The notes beneath the pieces are model-generated. The model searched no databases. It saw only the letters and a program-made list of their open reading frames with translations, and had not been told where the DNA came from. Shown here piece by piece: positions 7,787 to 16,448 of a DNA stretch of 64,000 nt. This DNA comes from Ruminococcus sp. GTDB lineage: Bacteria > Bacillota_A > Clostridia > Oscillospirales > Ruminococcaceae. Location: the NCBI RefSeq assembly GCF_016283395.1, contig NZ_JAEEMU010000036.1, positions 62,001 to 126,000 of the forward strand. Direction: 5' to 3'. Position 1 is the first letter of the stretch; the number at the start of each line of letters is the position of its first letter. Position numbers and translations under genes: made by a program.

Positions 7787-10300
7787 ATGAGAAAGATCGT
7801 CAGACTGTCATGGGCGAATATCAAAAAGCACAAGCTCGAAACTATTGCGCTTGTTATACTCGTCATGCTTTGTATGCTTCTCATAAGCTCTTCCCTTGAA
7901 GGCATAAGCAGTATAAAGTCGATATTTCCGAATATGATGAAAAATACCGAAAGCTATGAGAACTTTATCCTTATTCCCGACAATGCCTATAACAGGGAAT
8001 ACGAAAACATTCTCCGTGCTGATGAGCGCGTTGAAAAAAGTGCGGCTTCAGAGCTTTTGTTCAGCATGAGTACGAATTATCTGGACGATAAGGGCAAGGA
8101 ACAGGCTTTGTATATGGCTTTTATCACACAGGATAACGAAAACAAGCTTGAACGTGCCGATATAGAGACTACAATGAGCGATGCCGAGATAGCTGATATC
8201 AAGCACCCTATATATATGCCTTATTCTGTAAAGGACGGCATGGGTTATAAAGTCGGGGATAAATTTGATATGATATTCGGAACGAAAAAGTTCTCGTTTA
8301 CTGTTACAGGTTTTTATGATACAGTCCTGTTCGACACATCAAGCGGCGGACTTAAAATGATAGTTTCCGATGAGGATTATCATGTGCTTGAAACTGTGCT
8401 CACAAAGTATAACGTACTTGTGTATAATGATAATCAGGGCAAGGGCGGAATAGATCTTGCGAATGAACTGATAGAGGCTTTCGAGGATTATTCAAACCTT
8501 GATGTAAAAAGCGGCTATATGATGCTCAACTACAAGAATATCGAAGACGGAGTAGTATTCTTTACAGAGCTTATGCTCAAAATTATGATAGCTATGGCAG
8601 CTGTTATTATAGTATCCATTATCATAATGATACGCTACAGGATAGCAGGGGACATCAAGGATCAGATCGTTTCGATAGGCGTTCTTGAAGCTATCGGCTA
8701 TACATCAAAGAATATAACATTTTCATATGTTATCGAGTATCTTATTATCTCGGTTGTGGGAATACTTCTGGGTATAGGCGGCTGCCTGATGCTCTCACCT
8801 GTGCTTTTCCGAATCAGCGAGATAATGTCGGGACACCGTATATACAGCAATATCACTTTATCACCCATACTTCTTACAGCAGGCGGCATAATCCTTTTTG
8901 TTTCACTGATAGCCTTTGTAAGAGCAAATATGGTAAAGAAATATCCCCCTGTCCGTGCATTCCGCAAGGGCTTGGGAGATAACCGCTTCGGCAAGGAGCG
9001 TTTGCCGCTGAGAGATACAAAGAAAAGTGTACATCTTCGTCTTGCCATGAAGGGCTTTCTGAATAACTTCAAGCAGAATATAGGACTTGCTGTATGTATC
9101 ACTATTTCTGCTATCACTATTATATTCAGCTTCATAATGTTCAGCTTCTTCAATGACGGCATGGACGCTATCGTAAAGAGTGCGGGCATGGAAATGAGCG
9201 ACCTGCGTATCGAGCTCATGCAGTCAGCAGACGCATATGAATTTGCAGCTGAGCTTGAACAGATGCCTGAGGTAAGAAAGGCTACGACCACATCAGGTCT
9301 TTCGGTGATGATAAATCTTACAGACCATAATCAGCTTATGTTCCCCATGGTGTTCAGGGATTTTGATGAGACAGAAAATATATTCCTGACAGACGGACGT
9401 TTCCCCGAGCATGACAACGAGATAATGATAACAAAGATGTGCTCTAAGTTTGAAAAGATAAATGTGGGCGACAGCGTTACACTTGATTATCTCAATGTCA
9501 AGAGAAAATACATCGTAACAGGTCTTGTAACATCTCTCACTAACGGTGGTATAAACATTTACATGACAGAGGAAGGTATGAAAAGACTGATGCCTTCATA
9601 CAGACCTGATACGGTAGAGCTTCATCTTAAAGACGGTGTTGACTCTGATGAGTTCAGATATGTTCTTACTCAGAAATACGGCAGGAGCATCTCGGATATC
9701 TCTGATGAAGAAAATGCAGGCGGCTCGTATGAGGAGAGGATAAAGGCTGAGGCAGACAGACAGATAGCCGATCTTATGGCAAGCTACGGCGTATCTCATA
9801 TCGAATATGCTATACAGGCAGGAGATACGGTCATTTCGGGAAACAGCAGCGGATTTGTGATAAAGGCTTTTATGAACATCTGTGATATTATGAAAACACA
9901 GCTTACGGGAATCGCACAGGCTATATCTGTTACAACAACTTTGTTTATGTTTATATCTGCGCTTGTTGTAATGATAATACTGTTTATCCTTATGGAGTCA
10001 AGTGTAAGGAGACAGCGCAAGGAGTTCGGAATAATGAAGGGTATGGGGTATACCTCAAGAGAGCTTATGCTGCAGCTTGCATTCAGGATAATGCCTGCGG
10101 CACTGTTCTCGGTAGTTATCGGAACTCTGATCGGTATAGCAGCTATCAATTTCCTTACGGGGTATATAGGTTATATAGCTATTAACATTCCTGCAGTCAT
10201 AGCTATGGATATAGTACTGCTTCTTTTCTGCTTTGGCTGTTCATATATCGGCGCAAGAAAGATAAAGAAAATATCAGTATACGAGCTTATGACGGAATAA
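7787..10300 (+). CDS. ABC transporter permease with two FtsX domains
   Basis: An 837-residue membrane protein. An N-terminal helix (about 15-35) is followed by an extracytoplasmic domain, then an FtsX-type bundle around 260-385, a second anchored helix (about 430-450) with another large extracytoplasmic domain, and a final FtsX bundle near 710-830 that includes RRQRKEFGIMKGMGYTSREL, the typical coupling motif. This is the duplicated layout of MacB-like/VEX permeases. The ATG at 7787, 5 nt after the ATPase stop and 8 nt after GGGGTGG, is preferred over an overlapping GTG at 7775. The cargo is unknown; lipoprotein, peptide or antibiotic handling is plausible from the family. Confidence 0.88.
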   Translation: MRKIVRLSWANIKKHKLETIALVILVMLCMLLISSSLEGISSIKSIFPNMMKNTESYENFILIPDNAYNREYENILRADERVEKSAASELLFSMSTNYLDDKGKEQALYMAFITQDNENKLERADIETTMSDAEIADIKHPIYMPYSVKDGMGYKVGDKFDMIFGTKKFSFTVTGFYDTVLFDTSSGGLKMIVSDEDYHVLETVLTKYNVLVYNDNQGKGGIDLANELIEAFEDYSNLDVKSGYMMLNYKNIEDGVVFFTELMLKIMIAMAAVIIVSIIIMIRYRIAGDIKDQIVSIGVLEAIGYTSKNITFSYVIEYLIISVVGILLGIGGCLMLSPVLFRISEIMSGHRIYSNITLSPILLTAGGIILFVSLIAFVRANMVKKYPPVRAFRKGLGDNRFGKERLPLRDTKKSVHLRLAMKGFLNNFKQNIGLAVCITISAITIIFSFIMFSFFNDGMDAIVKSAGMEMSDLRIELMQSADAYEFAAELEQMPEVRKATTTSGLSVMINLTDHNQLMFPMVFRDFDETENIFLTDGRFPEHDNEIMITKMCSKFEKINVGDSVTLDYLNVKRKYIVTGLVTSLTNGGINIYMTEEGMKRLMPSYRPDTVELHLKDGVDSDEFRYVLTQKYGRSISDISDEENAGGSYEERIKAEADRQIADLMASYGVSHIEYAIQAGDTVISGNSSGFVIKAFMNICDIMKTQLTGIAQAISVTTTLFMFISALVVMIILFILMESSVRRQRKEFGIMKGMGYTSRELMLQLAFRIMPAALFSVVIGTLIGIAAINFLTGYIGYIAINIPAVIAMDIVLLLFCFGCSYIGARKIKKISVYELMTE

Positions 10301-10311
10301 GGAGGATAGAT

Positions 10312-12234
10312 ATGAAAAAGAACAGAATAGCGGCACTTGCAGCTGCGGTGGCTATCACCGCAGTCTCGGCTGCGATACCTGTAAATGCAGAACATGATAT
10401 AGTTGAAAATAAATCCTATGACAGCCACGACACTCTTTCATGTGTCGGTTCTGTCAGCAAAACTTTTGCGGCAATGGCTGTCATGCAGCTTGCCGATAAG
10501 GGCAAGGTGGACATAGATAAACCAATTACAGAGTATCTTCCTGATTTCACAATGGCTGATCCGAGATATAAGGACATAACGGTGCGTATGCTCATGAATC
10601 ATACTTCGGGCATAATGGGAACTACCGAAGGAGATTTTATGCTCTTCAATGACAGAGATACAGCTCCGCATGATACCATGCTGCAGGAGCTGAGTACACA
10701 GAGACTTAAAGCTGATCCAGGGGACTTCGGGGCTTACTGCAATGACGGATTTGAGCTTCTTGAGCTTATAGTGGAGCAGGTCAGCGGACAGTCGTTTACG
10801 GATTATATAGAAGAGAATATCTGTAAGCCTCTCGGTATGCAGCAGACAGGCACAGCATGGAACGTTTTCCGTACCGATGAACAGGTAAAGACCTTCTGGA
10901 ACGGAAATGTGCTTCTGGCTACAGATTATTGTATGTATCTGGGTTCGGGAGGAGTACATTCCACAGCGTCTGAGCTGTGTACCTTCGGAAGTGCGTTTTT
11001 CACAGGCGATGAGCGTATGCTCTCTGACAAGGCAAAGAAGGAAATGAGCACAACATCGGTCGAGGACAAATACGAGGACGGATTTGGTCTGGGCTGGGAT
11101 AGAGTTGATTATGCGGACTACAGTGCGGCAGGGGTAAAGGTCATAAGCAAGGGCGGAGATACCGTAAATCAACACACAGGGCTCGTTGTAGCTCCTGACG
11201 AGAAGATAAGCGTAGCTGTTCTTTCATCGGGCGGCAGCAGTATGTATAATGAACTTATGGCAATGGCTCTCATGGATATAGCACTTTCGGAAAAAGGCAT
11301 AAATATACAGCATAATACACCCGAAATGAAGCAGACTGTTGATACTGTTCCCGAGAAGTATCTTGCTTATGAGGATATCTATATAGCGGGAGACTCTATA
11401 TACACAGTTGAATTCCCTGACAGAAAATATATGGAGATCACCAACATAAGCAGTGATAAGCGCGAGAAACAGCAGTATATGTACACTTCCGATGATGATT
11501 TCGTCCGCATGGAGGGGGATATCTCCACGGGAAAGGCTGTACAGGCAAAGCAGCAGGAGGTCGTTACATTCAAAAAACGCAATGGTGCAGATTATATCTG
11601 CGGCGATAATTATTATGAGATCGGCAGAAAAAATAAGCTTTCCATGTCATCATATGTGATGCAGAGAGCAGAAGCAAATCCTGTCAGTGATGCTGTACAG
11701 TCGGCATGGGACGCAAGAAACGGAAAGAAGTATTATTTTTGCAACGGAAAGTACTCCAATACCTGCTACACGGATTATCCATGTGTAAAGATAAAAACTT
11801 TACCCGAAGCAAAGGGATATGTTTCTTCCTGCAAGATGATCGACGGCAATAACTTAAAAGCTGCAATTGTTATGCCCGGCGGAAGAGACCTAAAGGATAT
11901 GACTGTCAGAAGTGAAAACGGTTATGAGATATTGGATGTAACCAACTGCGCTATGGAGTTTATTTCCGAAGATGCTATCCCTGAGCTTGACAGCAATATC
12001 ACCGAAGTAAAACTCAGCACTAAAAAGGCAAAATGGTTCAGTATCGGAGCGGCGGAGAACAAGACTCTGATACTTGATATACCTGACAATGCAGCAGTTT
12101 ATGTCTACGACCAGTACGACAGAGTGACCTATTCGAGCTATATGACCGAATACGGCAATTCAGTACCTCTGCCTGCAAACGGAAAGATCGTCTTTATCGG
12201 TGAAGACGGCGGCATTATAAAGATCACACAGTAA
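10312..12234 (+). CDS. Secreted beta-lactamase-fold serine hydrolase with N-terminally shortened catalytic domain
   Basis: A 640-residue protein with a signal peptide (about 1-26). The class C beta-lactamase/DD-peptidase triad motifs are present: SVSK (S47, K50), Y142-C-N144 and H288-T-G290. Only about 20 residues lie between the predicted signal cleavage and the SxxK motif, whereas family members usually have 50-60 there, including the first core beta strands. So the front of the fold looks lost, or the start lies elsewhere; no better start is visible. Residues about 330-640 form an unrecognised beta-rich region. GGAGG precedes the ATG, 12 nt after the permease stop. Within a transporter/two-component operon it may remodel the wall or bind a wall-active compound. 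Confidence 0.75.
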   Translation: MKKNRIAALAAAVAITAVSAAIPVNAEHDIVENKSYDSHDTLSCVGSVSKTFAAMAVMQLADKGKVDIDKPITEYLPDFTMADPRYKDITVRMLMNHTSGIMGTTEGDFMLFNDRDTAPHDTMLQELSTQRLKADPGDFGAYCNDGFELLELIVEQVSGQSFTDYIEENICKPLGMQQTGTAWNVFRTDEQVKTFWNGNVLLATDYCMYLGSGGVHSTASELCTFGSAFFTGDERMLSDKAKKEMSTTSVEDKYEDGFGLGWDRVDYADYSAAGVKVISKGGDTVNQHTGLVVAPDEKISVAVLSSGGSSMYNELMAMALMDIALSEKGINIQHNTPEMKQTVDTVPEKYLAYEDIYIAGDSIYTVEFPDRKYMEITNISSDKREKQQYMYTSDDDFVRMEGDISTGKAVQAKQQEVVTFKKRNGADYICGDNYYEIGRKNKLSMSSYVMQRAEANPVSDAVQSAWDARNGKKYYFCNGKYSNTCYTDYPCVKIKTLPEAKGYVSSCKMIDGNNLKAAIVMPGGRDLKDMTVRSENGYEILDVTNCAMEFISEDAIPELDSNITEVKLSTKKAKWFSIGAAENKTLILDIPDNAAVYVYDQYDRVTYSSYMTEYGNSVPLPANGKIVFIGEDGGIIKITQ

Positions 12235-12247
12235 AAGGAGTAATGTA

Positions 12248-12997
12248 ATGAAATATCAGTGCCTTATGATCGACGATGATGTAACTATCGCAGAAACTAC
12301 TGCGGAGTATTTCAATATTTTTGATATCAGCACAGCGTATGTTACCAGCTTTGAGGACGCGGTAAAGTTCCTTGAAGAAAATCAGGTATCGCTTCTGCTG
12401 CTGGATATCAATCTTGGTGAAAGATCAGGATTCGAGCTGTGCAAACAGGTCAGGGCACAGTATGATATGCCTATACTGTTCATAAGTGCGAGGACCAGCG
12501 ATGACGATGTTCTCACTGCACTGAACATAGGCGGCGATGATTACATAAAGAAGCCTTATACCCTGAACATTCTTCTTGCCAAGGTAAAGGCTATACTCAA
12601 ACGATATGAAAGATCAGCGGAGGCAGCAGTTGCTGTCTCCGCCAAAGCCGTTTCATCGGGTGATACCATGAAGCGCAGGGAAGTGTCCATAAAGGACGGA
12701 CTTGTTCTTGACACGGGCAGGCGCAAGCTCATTAAAAACGGCGTTGAGGTCAGCCTTAAAGCTATGGAATATAAAATGCTCGTATATCTTCTTGAAAAGC
12801 GCGGATTTGTCGTGACCAAGGACGAGTTTTTGAAAAATGTCTGGGGAGATGAATTCATAGGCGAGGGAACACTTGCGGTGCATATACGTCATCTGCGCGA
12901 AAAGATAGAAAATGATCCCAACTCTCCCGATATCATCAAGACTGTATGGGGAGTCGGATACATAATCGAGGACGGAGAGGCAGGACAGGAAGCATGA
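12248..12997 (+). CDS. OmpR-family response regulator
   Basis: A 249-residue DNA-binding regulator. The receiver (1-120) has the acidic pocket D9-D11, phosphoacceptor D53 in LLLLDINLG, and K102 before Pro. A linker leads to a winged-helix effector (about 150-245) ending in TVWGVGYIIE. The stop overlaps the kinase ATG (ATGA at 12994-12997), indicating translational coupling. It probably controls the operon upstream, where a 149-nt leader and promoter lie at 6836, but no obvious operator was found. Confidence 0.93.
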   Translation: MKYQCLMIDDDVTIAETTAEYFNIFDISTAYVTSFEDAVKFLEENQVSLLLLDINLGERSGFELCKQVRAQYDMPILFISARTSDDDVLTALNIGGDDYIKKPYTLNILLAKVKAILKRYERSAEAAVAVSAKAVSSGDTMKRREVSIKDGLVLDTGRRKLIKNGVEVSLKAMEYKMLVYLLEKRGFVVTKDEFLKNVWGDEFIGEGTLAVHIRHLREKIENDPNSPDIIKTVWGVGYIIEDGEAGQEA

Positions 12998-14268
12998 AGT
13001 TTTATATCAGGCTCCTGCTTACCATAGCAGCTATAATAATGTGCGGCATATCTTTATTTATCGGCATAACAAGCTCGTACAGGAGCAGCAAGACCGATGC
13101 GGTCTTATTGAACGACATCACACAGACTGTGAAAGAGCAATGGGACGATATAGGTGCTTTTGACAGTGATGCATTCAGTGATGAGATGATAATTTTCAAC
13201 AGTGACGAGTTCGTTGTGTATTCCGATGTAAGCAGCGAGCTGAAAGATGTGAACTCGGTCGAGGAAGCTGTAAATAAGGGCTGTCTGTGTCTGTCGGTGG
13301 CTGACGGCAGCCGAATGCTGGGCACGATAATAATACCCGATCCTGATAAGTCAAAGTTCAATATAGCGAAACGAAAGCTCATTTTGGCTGCGCTGTTAAT
13401 GGCGATGATGTTTATTCTTGCAGGTACGATGTATGGTATCTATGTAAGAAAGAATATCATAATCCCGTTTAAGGAAATGGAGCAGTTCGCCGTGAATGTA
13501 GCTTCGGGAAGTCTGGACGAGCCCATAATGCTGGAAAAGAACAATCTCTTCGGAGCGTTCACGGAAAGCTTTGATATAATGCGTGAGGAGCTTAAACGCT
13601 CAAGGCAGGTCGAAAATGAATTGAAGATGAAAGAAAAAGAAATGATAGCTTCTCTCAGCCATGATCTGAAAACTCCCATAACAGGCATAAAGCTCCTTTG
13701 TGAGCTGCTTATGGTAAAGGTAAAAGATGAGTATGTGAGTGAAAAAGTCGGCAACATTCATCAGAAGGCTGAACAGATAAACATTCTTGTAAGTGACCTG
13801 CTTTCTTCCGCACTTGAAGATCTCGGCGAAATGAATGTGAGCTGCTGTGACGAGAGGTCGGAGATACTGCACGAGCTTGTTGCAGAGCACGACAGCCGCT
13901 GTCTTGCGAATGAGGCAGCGATACCGCAATGTCTCATACGTGTGGACAGACCAAGACTTTCACAGGTCATTGGCAATATCATAAGCAACTCATACAAGTA
14001 CGCAGGCACAGTCATAGATATAGGCTACAGCGTTAAGGACAGTTACCTTGAGATGTACATACGGGATCACGGAGCAGGAGTCCCTGCCGATGAGCTTGAT
14101 CTGATAACGAGTAAATTCTACCGCGGCAAGAAAAACTCAGTGGGTAAGGAAGGAAGCGGTCTCGGACTTTATATCGCAAGCGAGCTTATGGATAAGATGA
14201 ACGGAGAGCTTATATGTTCAAGCCCAAATGACGGCTTCTGCGTTACACTTATGATACCGCTTTCGTAA
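12994..14268 (+). CDS. Sensor histidine kinase partner
   Basis: A 424-residue membrane kinase. The start at 12994 (overlapping the regulator stop) is chosen because an upstream in-frame ATG lies inside the regulator. There is a helix at about 4-26, an extracytoplasmic sensor of about 100 residues, a second helix at about 128-150, then HAMP. The phosphoacceptor His is H223 in SLSHDLKTPITG. The ATP domain has N-box NIISNSYKYAG, RDHGAGVP and GSGLGLYIASEL. The sensor is larger than in BceS-type kinases, so it may detect a ligand directly. The TAA stop lies inside the left end of the inverted-repeat element that follows. Confidence 0.93.
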   Translation: MKFYIRLLLTIAAIIMCGISLFIGITSSYRSSKTDAVLLNDITQTVKEQWDDIGAFDSDAFSDEMIIFNSDEFVVYSDVSSELKDVNSVEEAVNKGCLCLSVADGSRMLGTIIIPDPDKSKFNIAKRKLILAALLMAMMFILAGTMYGIYVRKNIIIPFKEMEQFAVNVASGSLDEPIMLEKNNLFGAFTESFDIMREELKRSRQVENELKMKEKEMIASLSHDLKTPITGIKLLCELLMVKVKDEYVSEKVGNIHQKAEQINILVSDLLSSALEDLGEMNVSCCDERSEILHELVAEHDSRCLANEAAIPQCLIRVDRPRLSQVIGNIISNSYKYAGTVIDIGYSVKDSYLEMYIRDHGAGVPADELDLITSKFYRGKKNSVGKEGSGLGLYIASELMDKMNGELICSSPNDGFCVTLMIPLS

Positions 14269-14577
14269 AACACACCGCTGACAGCAATGGTGATACTGAT
14301 ACATAAGCTTTTATGCTGATTATTGAGAGAACCCCTTTTGAAAAAGGGGCTTCTCTCAAACTCTCTCCCGAAAACTTCTGTTTTTATTTTTTTCAGAATA
14401 GGGCGCGACCTGTATATTACAGGTCTTTTTTATTATTTTTACGCGCCCTATCCTGAAAAAAATCAGATAAAAGTCTTTGGAAAGGGGTTCGGGGGAAAAC
14501 CTTTCCTCAGAAAGGGTTCCCCCGACAAATCAATATAAACTTATATATTATTACCATTGTTATCAGCGGTGTTTTTA
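14266..14577. mobile_element. 312-bp inverted-repeat element between two convergent genes (MITE-like or giant bidirectional terminator)
   Basis: The two ends match as imperfect terminal inverted repeats. ACCGCTGA and CAATGGT occur on the left at about 14274-14291, and their reverse complements occur on the right at about 14552-14569. Nested inside are a GAAAAAGGGGCTTCTCTC arm (14330-14360) with a matching AAAGGGGTTCGGGGG/CAGAAAGGGTTCCCCC arm, and AGGGCGCG at about 14400-14407 with CGCGCCCT at about 14442-14449. At the centre is GACCTGTA-TAT-TACAGGTC followed by T6, a good terminator. Both flanking genes take their TAA stop from the outermost bases. No transposase is present and I found no second full copy in the window. 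Confidence 0.6.
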
Positions 14578-16080
14578 TGGTAAGGTTTTTATTTTTCCGA
14601 GGACGAAGGATTGAAGGAGAACTAAATCTGCTATATCAAAGCTTCCGTTTTTGTTCAGATCCATGTGTTCGTCTGATTTTGCATTTTCGTCATCAAGTTT
14701 TGAAATGATAGCGTTTCTTGCTGATACGATATCAAACGCATCTATAATATTATCGTTATTGAAGTCTCCTGCTATTATTTCGGGGACTTCTCTCTTTTCA
14801 AAGCTTATGTCGTTTTTGATAACGCTTATATCACCTGTTGCACCACAGTTGTGGAAAGCAAGCTCGATATCAAATATTTCGCAGCCTGATGCAAGCTCGG
14901 GGATATGGCTCATATGATCGTATACACTCAGAGTATCTTTGTAAGAAGCGGCATTATCGGTGTCCTTACGGACTGCAAAATAGCATACTTCATCATATTT
15001 CTGAAATTCGCCGATGAAACGATAGTTGACTTTATAGAGGTCATATTCGTTATCGTTTTCAGTATAGGTGGTCATAAGCTCTGATGAATGGTACGAATAT
15101 TCAGTGCCGATACCCTGCTTTTTTGAATAGCTGTTGAAGAATTCTTCCATATCCATTCCTGAAATCTTTTCGGCTATTCTGAAAGTGGTGCGTGAATTTG
15201 TATCATATGGTGTATAGAACGTGTAGACCATTCCGTATTTGCCGTCAAGGCTGTCGTCCATCTGACAGTCAATGCATATGTCGTTTTCAGAGTTTAGCTC
15301 ATACACTGATGTCCTGTTAAGGTTGATGTCCACAGTTGAGTCTACAGACTTTTCGGTATAGAGTAATTGGTACTCTTTGGCGTTTACGGTGAAGCAGCCC
15401 CCTGCATAAGCGTACATATTGCTGCCTCGTAAAAGATAATATTCAGGCGAATAAAAATCGTAGTTATCAATGATTATATAGTTGCATCTCATCATTGAAA
15501 GATCCGAATACAGTTTACCTGTAGTTTCAACGCCCTCTTTTTTCAGCGCGGTAGTATCGCAGTTACATTCATATGTGTTTTCGTCCAGCTTGACACTGCT
15601 CATTTTGCCTGTTTTAAGTCCGAAATGCTTTGCACCCTCGATAAGCTCATAGAGTGGGAAAGAGGTGAAGTCCTCAGAGGAGCTGCCGTCACGGCATACA
15701 TGATAGAAAATATAGTCGTTATATTCGGATTCGAGATCATTGATCTGTTCGGAATAAGTGAACCCTTTGCGTCTGCATACGTGATATGTCTCGCCGCCCA
15801 CTTCAATAGTACCTGCATAATACATAGGCGGCTGAGCTTTGAGCTGGCTCTCATCAATGTTTTTGAATTCAAGTGTGCTTGCAGGATCTTCCATAGCTAT
15901 AACAGCACTGCTGTATCCGTCTATTTCTTCAATGATGCTGAAATAGTTGAAAACGTCATTGTTCACCTTGTCGATAATATCGGAGATAAGTGAAGCGGAA
16001 GTACATACAGCAGCCGATGATGCGTATGAAAAGCTAAGTACCAATGCACCAAGTATGGATAATGCCTTTTTGAATTTCAT
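14575..16080 (-). CDS. Secreted dockerin protein of unknown catalytic function
   Basis: A 501-residue secreted protein. The start at 16080 follows AAGGAGG and begins the signal peptide (about 1-33). Residues about 40-430 are an unrecognised domain without obvious glycoside hydrolase motifs. Residues about 435-498 form a dockerin with two calcium loops, DFNNDNIIDAFD and DLNKNGSFDIAD, each followed by its helix. The dockerin should attach it to a scaffoldin cohesin outside the cell. The promoter is at 16143-16171. The terminal KTLP and TAA lie at the right end of the inverted-repeat element. It is divergent from the LRR-dockerin gene. Confidence 0.85.
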   Translation of the reverse strand: MKFKKALSILGALVLSFSYASSAAVCTSASLISDIIDKVNNDVFNYFSIIEEIDGYSSAVIAMEDPASTLEFKNIDESQLKAQPPMYYAGTIEVGGETYHVCRRKGFTYSEQINDLESEYNDYIFYHVCRDGSSSEDFTSFPLYELIEGAKHFGLKTGKMSSVKLDENTYECNCDTTALKKEGVETTGKLYSDLSMMRCNYIIIDNYDFYSPEYYLLRGSNMYAYAGGCFTVNAKEYQLLYTEKSVDSTVDINLNRTSVYELNSENDICIDCQMDDSLDGKYGMVYTFYTPYDTNSRTTFRIAEKISGMDMEEFFNSYSKKQGIGTEYSYHSSELMTTYTENDNEYDLYKVNYRFIGEFQKYDEVCYFAVRKDTDNAASYKDTLSVYDHMSHIPELASGCEIFDIELAFHNCGATGDISVIKNDISFEKREVPEIIAGDFNNDNIIDAFDIVSARNAIISKLDDENAKSDEHMDLNKNGSFDIADLVLLQSFVLGKIKTLP

Positions 16081-16142
16081 AACTTGATCCTCCTTAAAAA
16101 TAATCATTTTCACGAGCACAAAACATCTATAATATTACATAA

Positions 16143-16171
16143 ATTGTACAGTATTTTAGTGAAAAAGTCAA
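16143..16171 (-). promoter_or_regulatory. sigma-A promoter of the dockerin gene at 14575
   Basis: Minus strand TTGACT (plus 16171-16166), 17-bp spacer, TACAAT (plus 16148-16143); about 60 nt upstream of the ATG. Confidence 0.6.
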
Positions 16172-16268
16172 GGCTTATATTGCTGTTTATCGGTGCTGCA
16201 TGGATAAAAATACGATAAGGGACAAAACGATGAAAAGTTGCATTTTTTGCGGAGTTTTCGCCAGAATA

Positions 16269-16297
16269 TTGACACATACGCTGATTTGTGATATGAT
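16269..16297 (+). promoter_or_regulatory. sigma-A promoter of the LRR-SLH-dockerin gene
   Basis: TTGACA at 16269-16274, 17-bp spacer, TATGAT at 16292-16297. The leader of about 145 nt is AT-rich and I see no structured element in it. The rest of the gap 16081-16448 is non-coding. Confidence 0.7.
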
Positions 16298-16448
16298 AAA
16301 AACAGATTCCTTTCAATGTATTATAACTTGATAAGATCGGTAAAATGAATTTTTTGAGATTTTTATGATTTGATTTTATGTACATTTTTTATGTATAAGT
16401 TTTTCTAAAAATCATGCCTTTAAACGGCGAAAAGAAGGGAAGTAGTGA

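Noticed and set aside
14323..14538. A 71-codon plus-strand frame inside the inverted-repeat element
   Set aside because: It runs through the palindromic arms, has no ribosome site, and its residues reflect the repeat sequence.
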